Source: Candidatus Cloacimonadota bacterium (GTDB taxonomy: Bacteria > Cloacimonadota > Cloacimonadia > Cloacimonadales > Cloacimonadaceae). From it: 64,000 bases of DNA. Position numbers and translations under genes: made by a program. This document shows positions 19,401 to 27,822 of the stretch, piece by piece (within the stretch, counting starts at the first letter, position 1; each line of letters starts with the position of its first letter). The notes below the pieces were generated by a model. It was not told where the DNA came from. It worked only from the letters and a program-made list of their open reading frames with translations, and did not search any database. The DNA lies in NCBI GenBank assembly GCA_028695495.1, contig JAQVIX010000004.1, positions 1-64,000 on the forward strand. Direction: 5' to 3'.

Positions 19401-22347
19401 TTTGGAAACCAGCCCCAGCTATACCTATGGCGGATGGTTCTTTAATACCGTGGCAGCAAACCGCAGTATTCGCTATCAGAGCGATAGCATTTTGCCAAAT
19501 CCTGCCAGCCCGCCCACGGGAACACTTCAAGGTCATCACCCCAATATCATGATGTTCTTTGGTGATTTACCTACAGAACCCGTCTTCACTTACGCTCCGA
19601 GCAGCATCAACTTTGGTTCGGTAATGAATGCTACAACCAGCATTCCTCAAAATGTAACGGTGACAAATACCGGAGCTGGTGTATTGAACCTGAGTCTTAC
19701 AGACCTAAGCCTCGTAGGTATAAACGCCAATGAATTCAGCTTTGGCACAGAAAACCTGCCTATGGCGCTTAGTCCAGGCCAATCCGCCACTATCCCCATT
19801 ACCGTTACTGCTGCTACCGAAGGAGCCATTTCCGCTACCCTGCGCATGGTATATGATGGTGTAAACTATGATGTAGCTCTTAGTGCCACGGGCTTGCCGG
19901 CTGGCTTGATCATTATAGGCGATGGCACTGTAACTACCCGCTACCCTCTGGGAAGCTTTTACGGCTATGAGCGCAGTGCGTCACTATATACCGCGGCAGA
20001 GATGGGTGGTGGAAATAATCGTATAAGCGCTTTGGGCTGGTATGCCAACCAAGCAGCCAGCGATATTGTGCCCACCAAAATCTATCTGAAAAATTATCCT
20101 GCTCTCGCAGTTGCTGCCGATACCTGGGCAAACTTTATCCAAGACGCCACCCTGGTATTTGACGCCACAGTAAATGGAGTACAGGCAAACGATTGGAATA
20201 TCTACACGCTAAATAATACCTTCGACCTGGATAGCGGAGAAAATCTGCTGGTATTGGTAGAACGTAATCATGGTGGAAACGGCGGCAGTGCCGGCAGCGT
20301 GGCTCCGGCAATTCGTGGCACCACGCTTGCCAATATGCACCATATGACTCAGGCAGATAACAGCCCACCCACCGGAACTACTTCTGCTCAAACGAGCCGT
20401 CCAAACATCATGATCCTTGCCTCAAGCTATGATGTAACAAGCCCTCCCAACCCTGCCGTTTTGGTCTCCCCTGAAGACGGGGCCAATATGGTTTTGCAGA
20501 CACCCACATTAGTCTGGACTTCTGGCGGGGGTGCACCCTCCGGTTACAAGCTATATCTGGGCACAAGCAACCCTCCCGAATTTGTTGAAGATTTGGGAGA
20601 TGTAAATACCTATATTCCAGATACGGCACTGGCGGGTGAAACCACTTATTACTGGCAAATAGTACCTTACAATACTATTGGCGATGCTACCGGATGCCCG
20701 ATATGGAGCTTTACTACCTTACCCGATGGCTTGATAATCATCGGCGATGGCACAGCTACTCAGCGCTATCCCTTTGGCACCGTATGGGGCTATGAACGTT
20801 CGGCAGCTCTGTATCTGGCAAATGAGGTTGGCGAAGACGGATTCATTACCGATCTAAATTGGTATTGCCAAAGCACTACTAATACGAACGTGCCTTACAG
20901 GATCTACATGGGTACCACGGATGCCGCTGCCTTTACGGCTGTTACCTGGGCAGATTTTAGCGAAGATCTCAGCCTGGTAAAAGAAGGAACCCATGTATTT
21001 AATACCAGCGAATGGCACAGCTTTGTATTGGATAATCCCTATCTGTATGAAGGTGGTAATCTAATCATTGCCGTAGAAACCTTCTATGGCGGCAGTGGCG
21101 GTGGCAGCGGACATTCTTTCCGCTATACCACAAGTGCAAGCAATAGCCACCAATACTGGTATGGAGATAATACCCCGCCCACAACTTATGGTACACTAAA
21201 TACATATCGCCCCAATATCATGATGCTTAAGGGTCCAGTGCCGCAAGGTCCACCGGCTCCGCCCATCATGACGGCTCCCCTAAGTAATGCCACAGGCTTG
21301 CCTGTAGCCGGATTTAACCTTGTTTGGCGCCCCGATCTTAATAATGGTGGCATGCCGGATTATTACGCCATTTACATCTCGCACGAAGAAGATACCATTT
21401 TCGACGAATACTATTTCGAAACTGAAAATGCTTTCTTCAATCCTGTAGTAGAAGGCGATATGGAATTTGGCTTCTTAGAAACCTGGTATTGGATAGTGCA
21501 TGCCTTCAATGATGATGGTGATGAATTGGCAGAACGTGCCTTTAGTTTTACCACGGAAGCAGACCCACGCGTAAATCTACCTTACTCTCAGGATTTTGGC
21601 AGCGATGGCAGCTTCCCCGCAAACTGGACTCAAACTGTATCTGGAGTGCCCGCGGATCGCTGGACAGCCTCCAATAGCGATGAAGCCGGCGGTGATCCTT
21701 ACGAAATGATGTGCTCTTGGGTAAGCGGCATCGGAACCAGCCGCCTCATTTCCACTCCGCTAAATACCGAAGGCATTAGCAATATCATGGTCAATTTCAA
21801 ACACCGTCTGAGTAGCTTTAACACTGGTTGCACCGGCAAAGTGCAATACAGCCACAATCTAACAGATTGGTTTGATACTGGATTTGAATTTGAAACCGAT
21901 ATCGATATCCCCGCTACCGAAGTAAATATAGGAATCAGCCATCTGAATGCGGCTACTACCTATATTGCCTGGGTAATGGATGGAAATCATTACAACTTCA
22001 ACTTCTGGTATGTGGATGATGTAGAAATCCTCGAATGGGAAATGCTGGATACTCCAGAATTAACCATGTCCATTGAAGATGATTTAATGACTCTGAGCTG
22101 GGAACCCGTTGCCGGTGCCGAATGGTATCTCCTGTATATAGCCTTTGATCCTTATGGAGAATACTTCCCCTTCGAAGTAATCCCTGGAAATATGAATAAT
22201 ATACAAATCTATTTGGATTATGATTCACCGGATATGGCATTCGCAAAATTAACTGCCGGAAACGGTGATGAACCCGATGTAATAGAGTTCACAAGCCCCT
22301 TGCGCGTTAATAAGAAACAACAAGAGAGAGCGCTGAAGAAAAAGTAA
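16459..22347 (+). CDS. Giant exported repeat protein (choice-of-anchor, Ig-like and FnIII domains)
   Basis: 1962 residues with signal peptide MKRYLILLSLLTLMLPLVAG. A module starting with I-G-x-G-x and followed by a (L/F)YGY-(E/S)xS tract begins near residues 22, 289, 569, 860, 1149 and 1424. Between these modules lie ASH/Ig-like domains (PSxxxFGxVxxxTxxxQNxTxTNxGxGxL near 473, 753 and 1041) and fibronectin-III-like domains (YKLYxGxSxxP...ETTYYWQIVPYN near 200 and 1335). About 1705-1860 resembles a MAM/choice-of-anchor J domain (LPYSQDFGSDG...W). The C-terminus ends in a Lys-rich tail (NKKQQERALKKK) and lacks the T9SS sorting domain of the other large proteins here. It is probably a surface adhesin or carbohydrate-binding protein. 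Copies 3 and 4 are very alike, which points to recent internal duplication. Confidence 0.85.
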   Translation: MKRYLILLSLLTLMLPLVAGVYTIGEGTLTQQYIPVYGWYDYSWSKIIYTAAEMSNAGLTAMQMDGVGFNVSNTPVNYTKNPIKVFIRHTTANTIDNTYPNNAEFQEVFNGSYTWNGSGWHYFVFDNPFFWDGTSNIELLFENWDGSYTGSYPQQYSHSTSTNLAVYNYQDSSFPTSSGTTTTTRPNIQIVTPMVAPPGSTTLVQPPSGATMLPTSVNLMWNATLGADGYKLYFGSSPTPPLVADLGATTSYNATNLQNETTYYWQIVPYNTYGDANNCPVWNFTTIAAGLIQIGTGTASTYRPFSTLYGYERSAALYTQDQIGTYGMVTSLAWSVGSAGTANTPYKIWMKSIPENALTYETWDNMIDGATLVKEGNHSFNSTGWHTFILDVPFIYATGNLLIGVQSDSGGSGSGGYPYIHYTSGNTNKHQTWYQDNSPSTSTGNLLATLPNIMMQLTEPTGDPGFAINPSIYNFGDVRVGSTKSQNFTITNIGGGDLIVNSITVSGNPDFTLSNLPNLPATMATIENTSFTVNFAPSAIGLASATITITDNIGGRSTHTVQVLGNGTEFLIIGDGSSNQYMPVNAYYGYTYSQSIYLQSEISTPEQRIEKIAYYWNGAGVGNYSNEWVIYMGHTDDSVFASTTGWIPLSQLTPVYAGTLNIPAVAGWIEIELHTPFVYNNSQNLVIAVDENRSSYDGSSQFFYCTPTGNQNRSLRYYNDSTNPDPASPPVGTLVSAYPNIKMFFGELPTNPIFSYNPESLDFEYVIHAVASEAKSVTVQNNGGGVLSLSAGNIALSGPNADEFSFDTGNLPADLGPGQSVEIPVTVTPISEGAISATLRMMYDGVNYDVALSAVGLPEGVAIIGNGNTTGTHLPINTLYGYSYSQSIYLQNEINTQDQRIEKIAYYWDAAGIGLNNDQWTIYMGHTDNTGFTSTTSWIPESGLTQVFSGTVSFPETAGWMEILLTQPFVYNNAQNLVIATLETSPSYTYGGWFFNTVAANRSIRYQSDSILPNPASPPTGTLQGHHPNIMMFFGDLPTEPVFTYAPSSINFGSVMNATTSIPQNVTVTNTGAGVLNLSLTDLSLVGINANEFSFGTENLPMALSPGQSATIPITVTAATEGAISATLRMVYDGVNYDVALSATGLPAGLIIIGDGTVTTRYPLGSFYGYERSASLYTAAEMGGGNNRISALGWYANQAASDIVPTKIYLKNYPALAVAADTWANFIQDATLVFDATVNGVQANDWNIYTLNNTFDLDSGENLLVLVERNHGGNGGSAGSVAPAIRGTTLANMHHMTQADNSPPTGTTSAQTSRPNIMILASSYDVTSPPNPAVLVSPEDGANMVLQTPTLVWTSGGGAPSGYKLYLGTSNPPEFVEDLGDVNTYIPDTALAGETTYYWQIVPYNTIGDATGCPIWSFTTLPDGLIIIGDGTATQRYPFGTVWGYERSAALYLANEVGEDGFITDLNWYCQSTTNTNVPYRIYMGTTDAAAFTAVTWADFSEDLSLVKEGTHVFNTSEWHSFVLDNPYLYEGGNLIIAVETFYGGSGGGSGHSFRYTTSASNSHQYWYGDNTPPTTYGTLNTYRPNIMMLKGPVPQGPPAPPIMTAPLSNATGLPVAGFNLVWRPDLNNGGMPDYYAIYISHEEDTIFDEYYFETENAFFNPVVEGDMEFGFLETWYWIVHAFNDDGDELAERAFSFTTEADPRVNLPYSQDFGSDGSFPANWTQTVSGVPADRWTASNSDEAGGDPYEMMCSWVSGIGTSRLISTPLNTEGISNIMVNFKHRLSSFNTGCTGKVQYSHNLTDWFDTGFEFETDIDIPATEVNIGISHLNAATTYIAWVMDGNHYNFNFWYVDDVEILEWEMLDTPELTMSIEDDLMTLSWEPVAGAEWYLLYIAFDPYGEYFPFEVIPGNMNNIQIYLDYDSPDMAFAKLTAGNGDEPDVIEFTSPLRVNKKQQERALKKK

Positions 22348-22370
22348 GCACCAACACATAAAATGAATCA

Positions 22371-22422
22371 CCCCTTGTGGCAGCTGCCGGAGAAAATCTG
22401 GCAGGAGCTGCAAGGGGTTTTT
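22371..22422 (+). terminator. Rho-independent terminator after the giant repeat protein gene
   Basis: CCCCTTG pairs with CAAGGGG, and the inner part (GGCAGCTGCC... CTGGCAGGAGCTG) also folds. The stem is followed by five T. It lies 23 bases after the stop codon. Confidence 0.85.
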
Positions 22423-22436
22423 AGTTCTTGGTGATA

Positions 22437-22571
22437 GTGGGTGTGGCATCTTGCCGCATGAAAGTGGGTGTGGCATCTTGCCGCATGAAAGTGGGTGTGG
22501 CATCTTGCCGCATGAAAGTGGGTGTGGCATCTTGCCGCATGAAAGTGGGTGTGGCATCCTGCCGCATGATT
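22437..22571 (+). repeat. Five tandem 27-bp units
   Basis: The unit GTGGGTGTGGCATCTTGCCG + CATGAAA is repeated head to tail at 22437, 22464, 22491, 22518 and 22545; the fifth differs at a few positions (CATCCTGCC and ATGATT). Units are direct and contiguous with no spacers, so this is a tandem repeat and not a CRISPR array. The embedded GGCATCTTGCC motif recurs, as GGCAAGATGCC, directly after the array and in the arms of the nested palindrome at 14.8 and 15.7 kb. Confidence 0.95.
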
Positions 22572-22574
22572 TTT

Positions 22575-22633
22575 ACTTTTTATATACGGCAAGATGCCGT
22601 ATCAACCATTAAGCGACAAGATGTCGCTTCCAC

Positions 22634-22640
<7 letters not shown>
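22575..22640 (+). repeat. Paired palindromic motifs CGGCAAGATGCCG and GCGACAAGATGTCGC
   Basis: Two short palindromes share the CAAGATG core and stand about 20 bases apart. The same pair, in the same order relation, occurs at 14845-14879 and 15645-15690. They may be the ends or the folded part of one small repeat; no protein is implied. Confidence 0.7.
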
Positions 22641-23166
<526 letters not shown>

Positions 23167-23212
23167 AAAACATTTGACAAAAAAGCCTGCCCAAAAACAA
23201 TGCGCTTTGCGT

Positions 23213-23288
23213 GGGTGATTAGCTCAGCTGGTAGAGCGCTACGTTCACATCGTAGAAGTCACTGGTTCGAGTCCAGTATCACCCACCA
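23213..23288 (+). tRNA. tRNA-Val (anticodon CAC)
   Basis: A full cloverleaf can be drawn: acceptor GGGTGAT / ATCACCC, D-arm GCTC...GAGC with GCTGGTAGA, anticodon stem CTACG / CGTAG around the loop TTCACAT (anticodon CAC, codon GUG), variable loop AAGTC, T-arm ACTGG / CCAGT around TTCGAGT, discriminator A and an encoded CCA at 23286-23288. The encoded CCA touches the stop codon of the convergent subtilase gene, with no bases between. It follows the composite repeat by 46 bases and no promoter is obvious in between. Confidence 0.97.
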
Positions 23289-26270
23289 TTATTTTTGCAA
23301 TACTATTTTCCGCCGCATTTGGTAATTATCCATCCGCATTTCTAGGATATAGGTGCCGGATTGCAATTTACTTTTGCCGCTGAAAAACTCCTCAAAATAC
23401 ATTAGATAATTACCAGCATCGGGATGAAGGCGATTTACTTCCTTGATCTTACGCCCTTTGAGATCGTAAAGCCTTAATTCCACCGTGCCGCCTTTGGCGA
23501 TTTGGTAGGGGATGATCATGTCGCTATTGAAGGGATTGGGATAGGGAGTAAAAAGGCTGTTATTATATGAGCTTGGGGGGTCTATTTCCGCAGATTCAGT
23601 ATTTTGCGGCGCCAGATAGCGGGGACCGAAATATTCTGGAATGCCACCCAAGCCCACCGCTTCCAGCCAGTAGTAATAAGGCAGATGCGGCTTTGCCTCA
23701 ATATCCTGCCATTTATATCTGGAGCCTTGGGAGGTGCTGCCGCTGGCGGGGATTTGCAAGGTATTCAGGCGCAGGGCATTTGCCAAGGCATTATCCTCGC
23801 CGCGATAGATATTCCAGCCAGCAAGCTCGGTTTCGGAAGCGGTATGCCAGACAAGAGTAGCGGCGTCTTGCCAGAAGGCATTGAAGGAGCTAAGCATTAC
23901 GGACAAAGTAGGCTCATCTGCTTCATAAAAATCTATAATGCGCTCCAGCAAATCCAGGCGGGTATTGCCTTTGGCGTTTTCGGGCAATTCTGCCAAAGCA
24001 TAGCTAAAGATAAAGGTACGCTGATCGGAGCCTCCCGCGGCGGCGATGCCCACGGTGCCGTAACCGCTTTCAATAAAGGCAGAAACGGCATTTACACCGC
24101 TGCACTGGAAGCGATCGATATAGTCATAATTGGTCTGATTGCTACTGGTATAAAGTAAATTGTGGGTAGGCCCCGGCTGTCCCATGAGCTGCGCCAAAGT
24201 GTGGGTTTCCCCATCTTCACCACTGGCTATGCCCAAAAGCGGCCAAAGGATTTCGTGTCCATCCGCAATACCATCGATCAAGGGGAAATAGGTGGCGAGG
24301 TCAAAGCCCAGCGCATCTGCCCCTTCGAGGTATAGATTGCCGCCAGATTCCAGATAGTTTTTGATGGCATAAAACATGGCGGGGTCGTTGAAACGGGCGA
24401 TATTCGCATCCACTGCCCCAAAGCTGAGATACACCGCTTCAAAGGTGAGAAAAGAGCCGGGGAAAAGCGTGCCGTAAACTACTTCTTTGCCTTTTGCCTG
24501 CAAGGCGTTCTTGATATAGGCGCCGCTCTGATTGCGGGCAGAGGCTTTGGCTTCCCATACAAAGCTACCGCCATTGTGCACCAGGATTTGCAGGCTGAAG
24601 CTGCTGCTATTGATGGGCAGGGCGGAACTGATATTTAAGGTAAAATTGATAAAGCCGGAGGGGGTATCTGGTAAAACCTGCACGCTAAAGGCGTTATTTA
24701 GTTCCAGAAAATCATCTGCGGGTAGAGTGCAAAGCCGGCTATTTTGGTTGATGATAACGCGGGAGCTGCTGCTGGAAAGGCTGAGGGTAGCATCTGCGGA
24801 GAAATCGCTGTAATTCCGCAACACAAAATTGAAGCTAAAGCTCTCGCCGGGTTCCACCGCGCCATTCATATTCGCATCGCTGGGCGCTTTTTGCTGGAAG
24901 AGGCTTAGCTTTAGTTCGGGGGTTTGCGTGGGGTTTATCTCGCTCAAAGCGCGGTAAGCATTGAGCTTTCCCCCGCCCAAAAGCCCTTCCTTGCCGGGAT
25001 TTTGCGCATCGATATTATCGCAAGTGCTCTTAAATTGATTGATTACCTGCGCGTTACTCCAACTGGGGTTTTGCGAGCGGATCAGCGCCAAAAGGGCGGC
25101 GCCAATGGGAGAGGCGTATGAAGTGGCGCCGGTGGAGATATTGTAAGAAGAGGTGCCGGTGGTGCTATAAACGCTTTCATTGGGAGCGCCGGCATCTACG
25201 TAAATGCCATAATTTGAGCCGCTCCAGCGCGTGCCGTTATTCATCAGCGAGGCGATTGCCACCACGCCGGGATAGGCAGCCGGATAGATGGGGATGCTGT
25301 TATTGCTATTGCCCGCTGCGGCTACTACTATGCTGCCCAGCGAAAGGGCGTATTGGATGGCGTCTTGATTTGCGCGGGAGTGGTTTGTGCCGCCCCAAGA
25401 GCAATTGATAACGTGAGCGCCATTTTCGGCTGCGTAAACTAAGGCTTCATAACCGCGATAAACGGAAGAAGTGGCACCCGGAGGCGAGCAGGAAATGGGC
25501 ATTAGGATGGGGTTCCAGCTTAGGGAAGCCACGCCAATGCCGTTATTCGTATGCGCACCGGCGAGACCAGCTACACGGGTGCCGTGGCTGCCGGGATCCG
25601 CCGGGTTGTTATCCTCGCCACCTTGCAGGCTTTGCATAAAGTTCCAGCCAATGAGATCGTCTATCTTGCCATTGCCATCGTTATCCATGCCGTCCAGATC
25701 GCCAGAGTCCATCACCCAGGCGCTGCCATTGTGATACATGGTGTAGCCGTTGCCATTGGCGTCTTCGCCAAGATTATTCCAGATATTGGCGCCCAAATCC
25801 GGATGTTTCCAGGATACTCCGGTATCCACAATGGCGATGATTACGGGATTTTGTTTGCATTTATGGATCTCCCAGGCGGCTTCTGCCTGCAGGGCGGCAA
25901 AGTTCAGGCTGGCAGAATAGTGAGTATCATCCGGCGCTTCCAGGATTTCGTCGATATAAAGCGGCTCGGCATATTCGATAGCGGGGTGGTTCTTTAGGGC
26001 ATTGGCTAGGCCCAAAGGATCGTATTCGGGGGAGATTTCCAGGCGGAAAATGCGGGAAAGCTCGCTCTTGCGGCTGGTATTAAAGCGGGGCTGGATGCTA
26101 ATGAATCCAAGGGCTTTGAGGCGAGTATCCAGATCACCATCGCCAGTGGAGCTTTTACTGGCTTGCGAGGCGTCTTTTAGCTTAATTACCAAGCTGCCGC
26201 GCTCGTAATGGGGCGCTTTTGCCCAGAGTATAGATACCAAGAGAATGGCAAAAATAAAGAGCTTTTTCAT
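23289..26270 (-). CDS. Secreted subtilisin-like serine protease with T9SS-type sorting domain
   Basis: 993 residues. Signal peptide 1-18 (MKKLFIFAILLVSILWAKA), a propeptide-like inhibitor I9 region about 22-110, then the S8 catalytic domain with Asp149 (IIAIVDTGVSWKHPDL), His229 (GSHGTRVAGLAGA), oxyanion Asn320 (AAAGNSN) and Ser383 (GATSYASP). An inserted acidic, Gly/Asn-rich loop (about 185-215) may bind calcium. Residues 455-900 hold beta-rich accessory domains. The C-terminus has FTPYPNPFNSD, LRLYDLKGRKI and SGTYILEM, a T9SS type A domain. It should act outside the cell in protein breakdown. AAGGAG lies seven bases before the ATG. All catalytic residues are in place. The gene is alone between repeats and the tRNA. 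Confidence 0.93.
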   Translation of the reverse strand: MKKLFIFAILLVSILWAKAPHYERGSLVIKLKDASQASKSSTGDGDLDTRLKALGFISIQPRFNTSRKSELSRIFRLEISPEYDPLGLANALKNHPAIEYAEPLYIDEILEAPDDTHYSASLNFAALQAEAAWEIHKCKQNPVIIAIVDTGVSWKHPDLGANIWNNLGEDANGNGYTMYHNGSAWVMDSGDLDGMDNDGNGKIDDLIGWNFMQSLQGGEDNNPADPGSHGTRVAGLAGAHTNNGIGVASLSWNPILMPISCSPPGATSSVYRGYEALVYAAENGAHVINCSWGGTNHSRANQDAIQYALSLGSIVVAAAGNSNNSIPIYPAAYPGVVAIASLMNNGTRWSGSNYGIYVDAGAPNESVYSTTGTSSYNISTGATSYASPIGAALLALIRSQNPSWSNAQVINQFKSTCDNIDAQNPGKEGLLGGGKLNAYRALSEINPTQTPELKLSLFQQKAPSDANMNGAVEPGESFSFNFVLRNYSDFSADATLSLSSSSSRVIINQNSRLCTLPADDFLELNNAFSVQVLPDTPSGFINFTLNISSALPINSSSFSLQILVHNGGSFVWEAKASARNQSGAYIKNALQAKGKEVVYGTLFPGSFLTFEAVYLSFGAVDANIARFNDPAMFYAIKNYLESGGNLYLEGADALGFDLATYFPLIDGIADGHEILWPLLGIASGEDGETHTLAQLMGQPGPTHNLLYTSSNQTNYDYIDRFQCSGVNAVSAFIESGYGTVGIAAAGGSDQRTFIFSYALAELPENAKGNTRLDLLERIIDFYEADEPTLSVMLSSFNAFWQDAATLVWHTASETELAGWNIYRGEDNALANALRLNTLQIPASGSTSQGSRYKWQDIEAKPHLPYYYWLEAVGLGGIPEYFGPRYLAPQNTESAEIDPPSSYNNSLFTPYPNPFNSDMIIPYQIAKGGTVELRLYDLKGRKIKEVNRLHPDAGNYLMYFEEFFSGKSKLQSGTYILEMRMDNYQMRRKIVLQK

Positions 26271-26423
26271 TATGAAACTCCTTGCAGGATTCTATGCTTT
26301 ATATAAATAAGATAATGCGATTGGGCGGGTTTGCAAAGAGCTTCGCGGCGCGAAGCAATGAATAATGAATGATGAATAATGAATGATGGCGGTATTGCTC
26401 GCAGGCTCGCAATGGTTTATTAG

Positions 26424-26665
26424 GAGGCTGTCCAGTAATACGCAAACAACACAACATCAAAAATGTCCACACCTGAAATGTAGGGGTTCAAGGCATTGAA
26501 CCCGCCGAAATTTATACCCAACAGCTAATCATTACGGATTGTGTTTCAATTTATTACGGTGTGCGCTGCGCGCACGCTTTGTTAAAAGCGGGCGCAAAGC
26601 ATTGCGCCCCTACATTCTCGTTTCGTTGGATATCGTGCTTGGTTTTGGCATATCGGGACAGCCTC
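26424..26665 (+). mobile_element. MITE-like element, copy 1 (242 bp)
   Basis: Ends are GAGGCTGTCC and GGACAGCCTC; about 23 bases of each end match as imperfect inverted repeats (GAGGCTGTCC-x-G-xx-AT-x-C-xx-AAAC). Inside are CCTGAAATGTAGGGGTTCAA, GGCATTGAACCCGCCGAAAT, TTTGTTAAAAGCGGGCGCAA and GCGCCCCTACATT. No open frame of note, so it would need a transposase from elsewhere. It interrupts a copy of repeat family A. Copies 2 and 3 are at 30250-30492 and, reversed, 62298-62541. Confidence 0.85.
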
Positions 26666-26771
26666 AGTGGTTTAGCTAGCCCAGGATGATCGTGCCCAAA
26701 TAGCAAGCAAGCTCATATTGGGGCACTAACACCCTGGGCTACCTGAACCACTGTCCCTAACGGGACAAGAC
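26665..26771 (+). repeat. CCCAGG hairpin module, copy next to MITE
   Basis: CAGTGGTTTAGCTAGCCCAG (26665-26684) pairs with CTGGGCTACCTGAACCACTG (26734-26753) with some mismatches; inner arms contain GTGCCCAAAT/ATTGGGGCAC around GCAAGCAAGCTC. It is followed by the small hairpin GTCCCTAACGGGAC. Unlike the copies at 1.5 and 62.1 kb it lacks the long perfect palindrome. Read on the opposite strand, the 62-kb copy has the same order: MITE, then this module. Confidence 0.75.
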
Positions 26772-26867
26772 CTTTGTTCTGCTTGAATTCGATGCCATCG
26801 TAGGCTTCATTTTCTCCGTATTAGCTCATTGTTTTTTTCTTTACCCATTATATTTGAAAGAGAGCCT

Positions 26868-27106
26868 TATTAAATACTGACGCATGGTGGCGGAATTGTT
26901 TTGTAGCTTTGTTCACTTTATGTATTCGTGTAAATTAGCGTATCAATTCGCGTTCATTCGTGGTAAAAGCTTTGATTTCACCCTTTCCTAAATGCTGAAT
27001 CCAAAACAAGTAACTCCGTCCCGAGCGCAGCTTCTTAATAAACCAGCGCTTGCGCAGCCTTCATTATTCATCATTCATCATTCATTAGTTCGCGCAGCGA
27101 AGCTAA
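26868..27106 (-). repeat. Repeat family A, right part of the interrupted copy
   Basis: Continues family A (reverse orientation) from TACTGACGCATGGTGG through GTGTAAATTAGCG, ATTCGCGTTCATTCG, CACCCTTTCCTAAATGCT and CGTCCCGAGCGCAGC to an ATTCATCATTC run that ends beside the stop codon of nth. The left part of the copy lies at 26344-26423, and TTATTA is found at both junctions, which fits a target-site duplication. Confidence 0.75.
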
Positions 27107-27744
27107 ATAATCCTTTTACAATACTGATAAATAGGGCAGATCTCACATTTCGGCTTGCGCGGGGTGCAGAGATTTTGCCCAAAGGCTACCACATAGGAAT
27201 TGATCTTCAGCCAGTGCTTTTCCGGCAGGATTTTGCGCAGCGCCATCTCGCTTTCCAAAGGAGTGGAGGTATGGATATAACCCCAGCGGTTGCAAATGCG
27301 GTGAACGTGTACATCCACACAAATGGCGGGCAGGGAAAAGGCAACGGCGCGCACGAGATTTGCCGTCTTTCTGCCCACGCCGGGGAGCTTCAAAAGATCA
27401 TCAATTTCGGAGGGCACTTCGCCGCCAAATTCACGCTCCAATACCGCGGGTAATTCCTTCAGATGCTTAGCTTTGGTATTGTGAAAACCCACTGGGAAGA
27501 TGAGGTTATTGATCTCATCGTAAGAGAGTTTTGCCAGCTGCTGGGGCGTTTCGATGCGATTAAACAGGCGGGTAACTGCCGCCGCAGTAGTTTCGTCCTT
27601 GGTACGGGCGCTTAAAATGGTGCTTACCAATACGCGAAAGGGATCATTGGTAGTGGCTTGAATGAGATCTACAATGGGCGTTTGCACTTGCAAAAAGTGC
27701 TCTCCCAGGCGCTGCATTACAATATCGATATCCTTATTTGTCAT
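27103..27744 (-). CDS. nth: Endonuclease III
   Basis: DNA glycosylase/AP lyase that removes oxidised pyrimidines in base-excision repair. 213 residues, the usual size. Visible: helix-hairpin-helix LLKLPGVGRKTANLV with the catalytic Lys (in VGRKTA), catalytic Asp in CVDVHVHRICNRWG, and the C-terminal iron-sulfur loop CTPRKPKCEICPIYQYC with the exact C-x6-C-x2-C-x5-C spacing. The start at 27744 has GGAAG about nine bases upstream. It is divergent from the SRAP gene with 78 bases between them, so two DNA-damage genes may share a regulatory region. The 3' end runs directly into repeat family A. Confidence 0.97.
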   Translation of the reverse strand: MTNKDIDIVMQRLGEHFLQVQTPIVDLIQATTNDPFRVLVSTILSARTKDETTAAAVTRLFNRIETPQQLAKLSYDEINNLIFPVGFHNTKAKHLKELPAVLEREFGGEVPSEIDDLLKLPGVGRKTANLVRAVAFSLPAICVDVHVHRICNRWGYIHTSTPLESEMALRKILPEKHWLKINSYVVAFGQNLCTPRKPKCEICPIYQYCKRII

Positions 27745-27822
27745 ATTCGTTTACTTCCATCAAAATAATGCTTGCCAAGATATTGGCTATCAGAAAACTG
27801 TCAATCTCAAAGGTAAGGATGT

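Larger units (their letters stand above)
26271..27102. other. Intergenic repeat region between subtilase and endonuclease III genes
   Basis: No gene. It consists of repeat family A in reverse (26344-26423 and about 26868-27106) split by a MITE (26424-26665) and by the CCCAGG hairpin module (26665-26771). The promoter of the subtilase must lie in the first 70 bases (26271-26340), which are AT-rich. Confidence 0.7.

Noticed and set aside
22437-22571. 27-bp repeats as a CRISPR array
   Set aside because: The units are contiguous without spacers and no cas genes are near.
22368-22592. 74-residue His/Cys-rich repeat protein read from the tandem array
   Set aside because: The frame exists only because a 27-bp unit is divisible by three; it overlaps a terminator and has no start signal.
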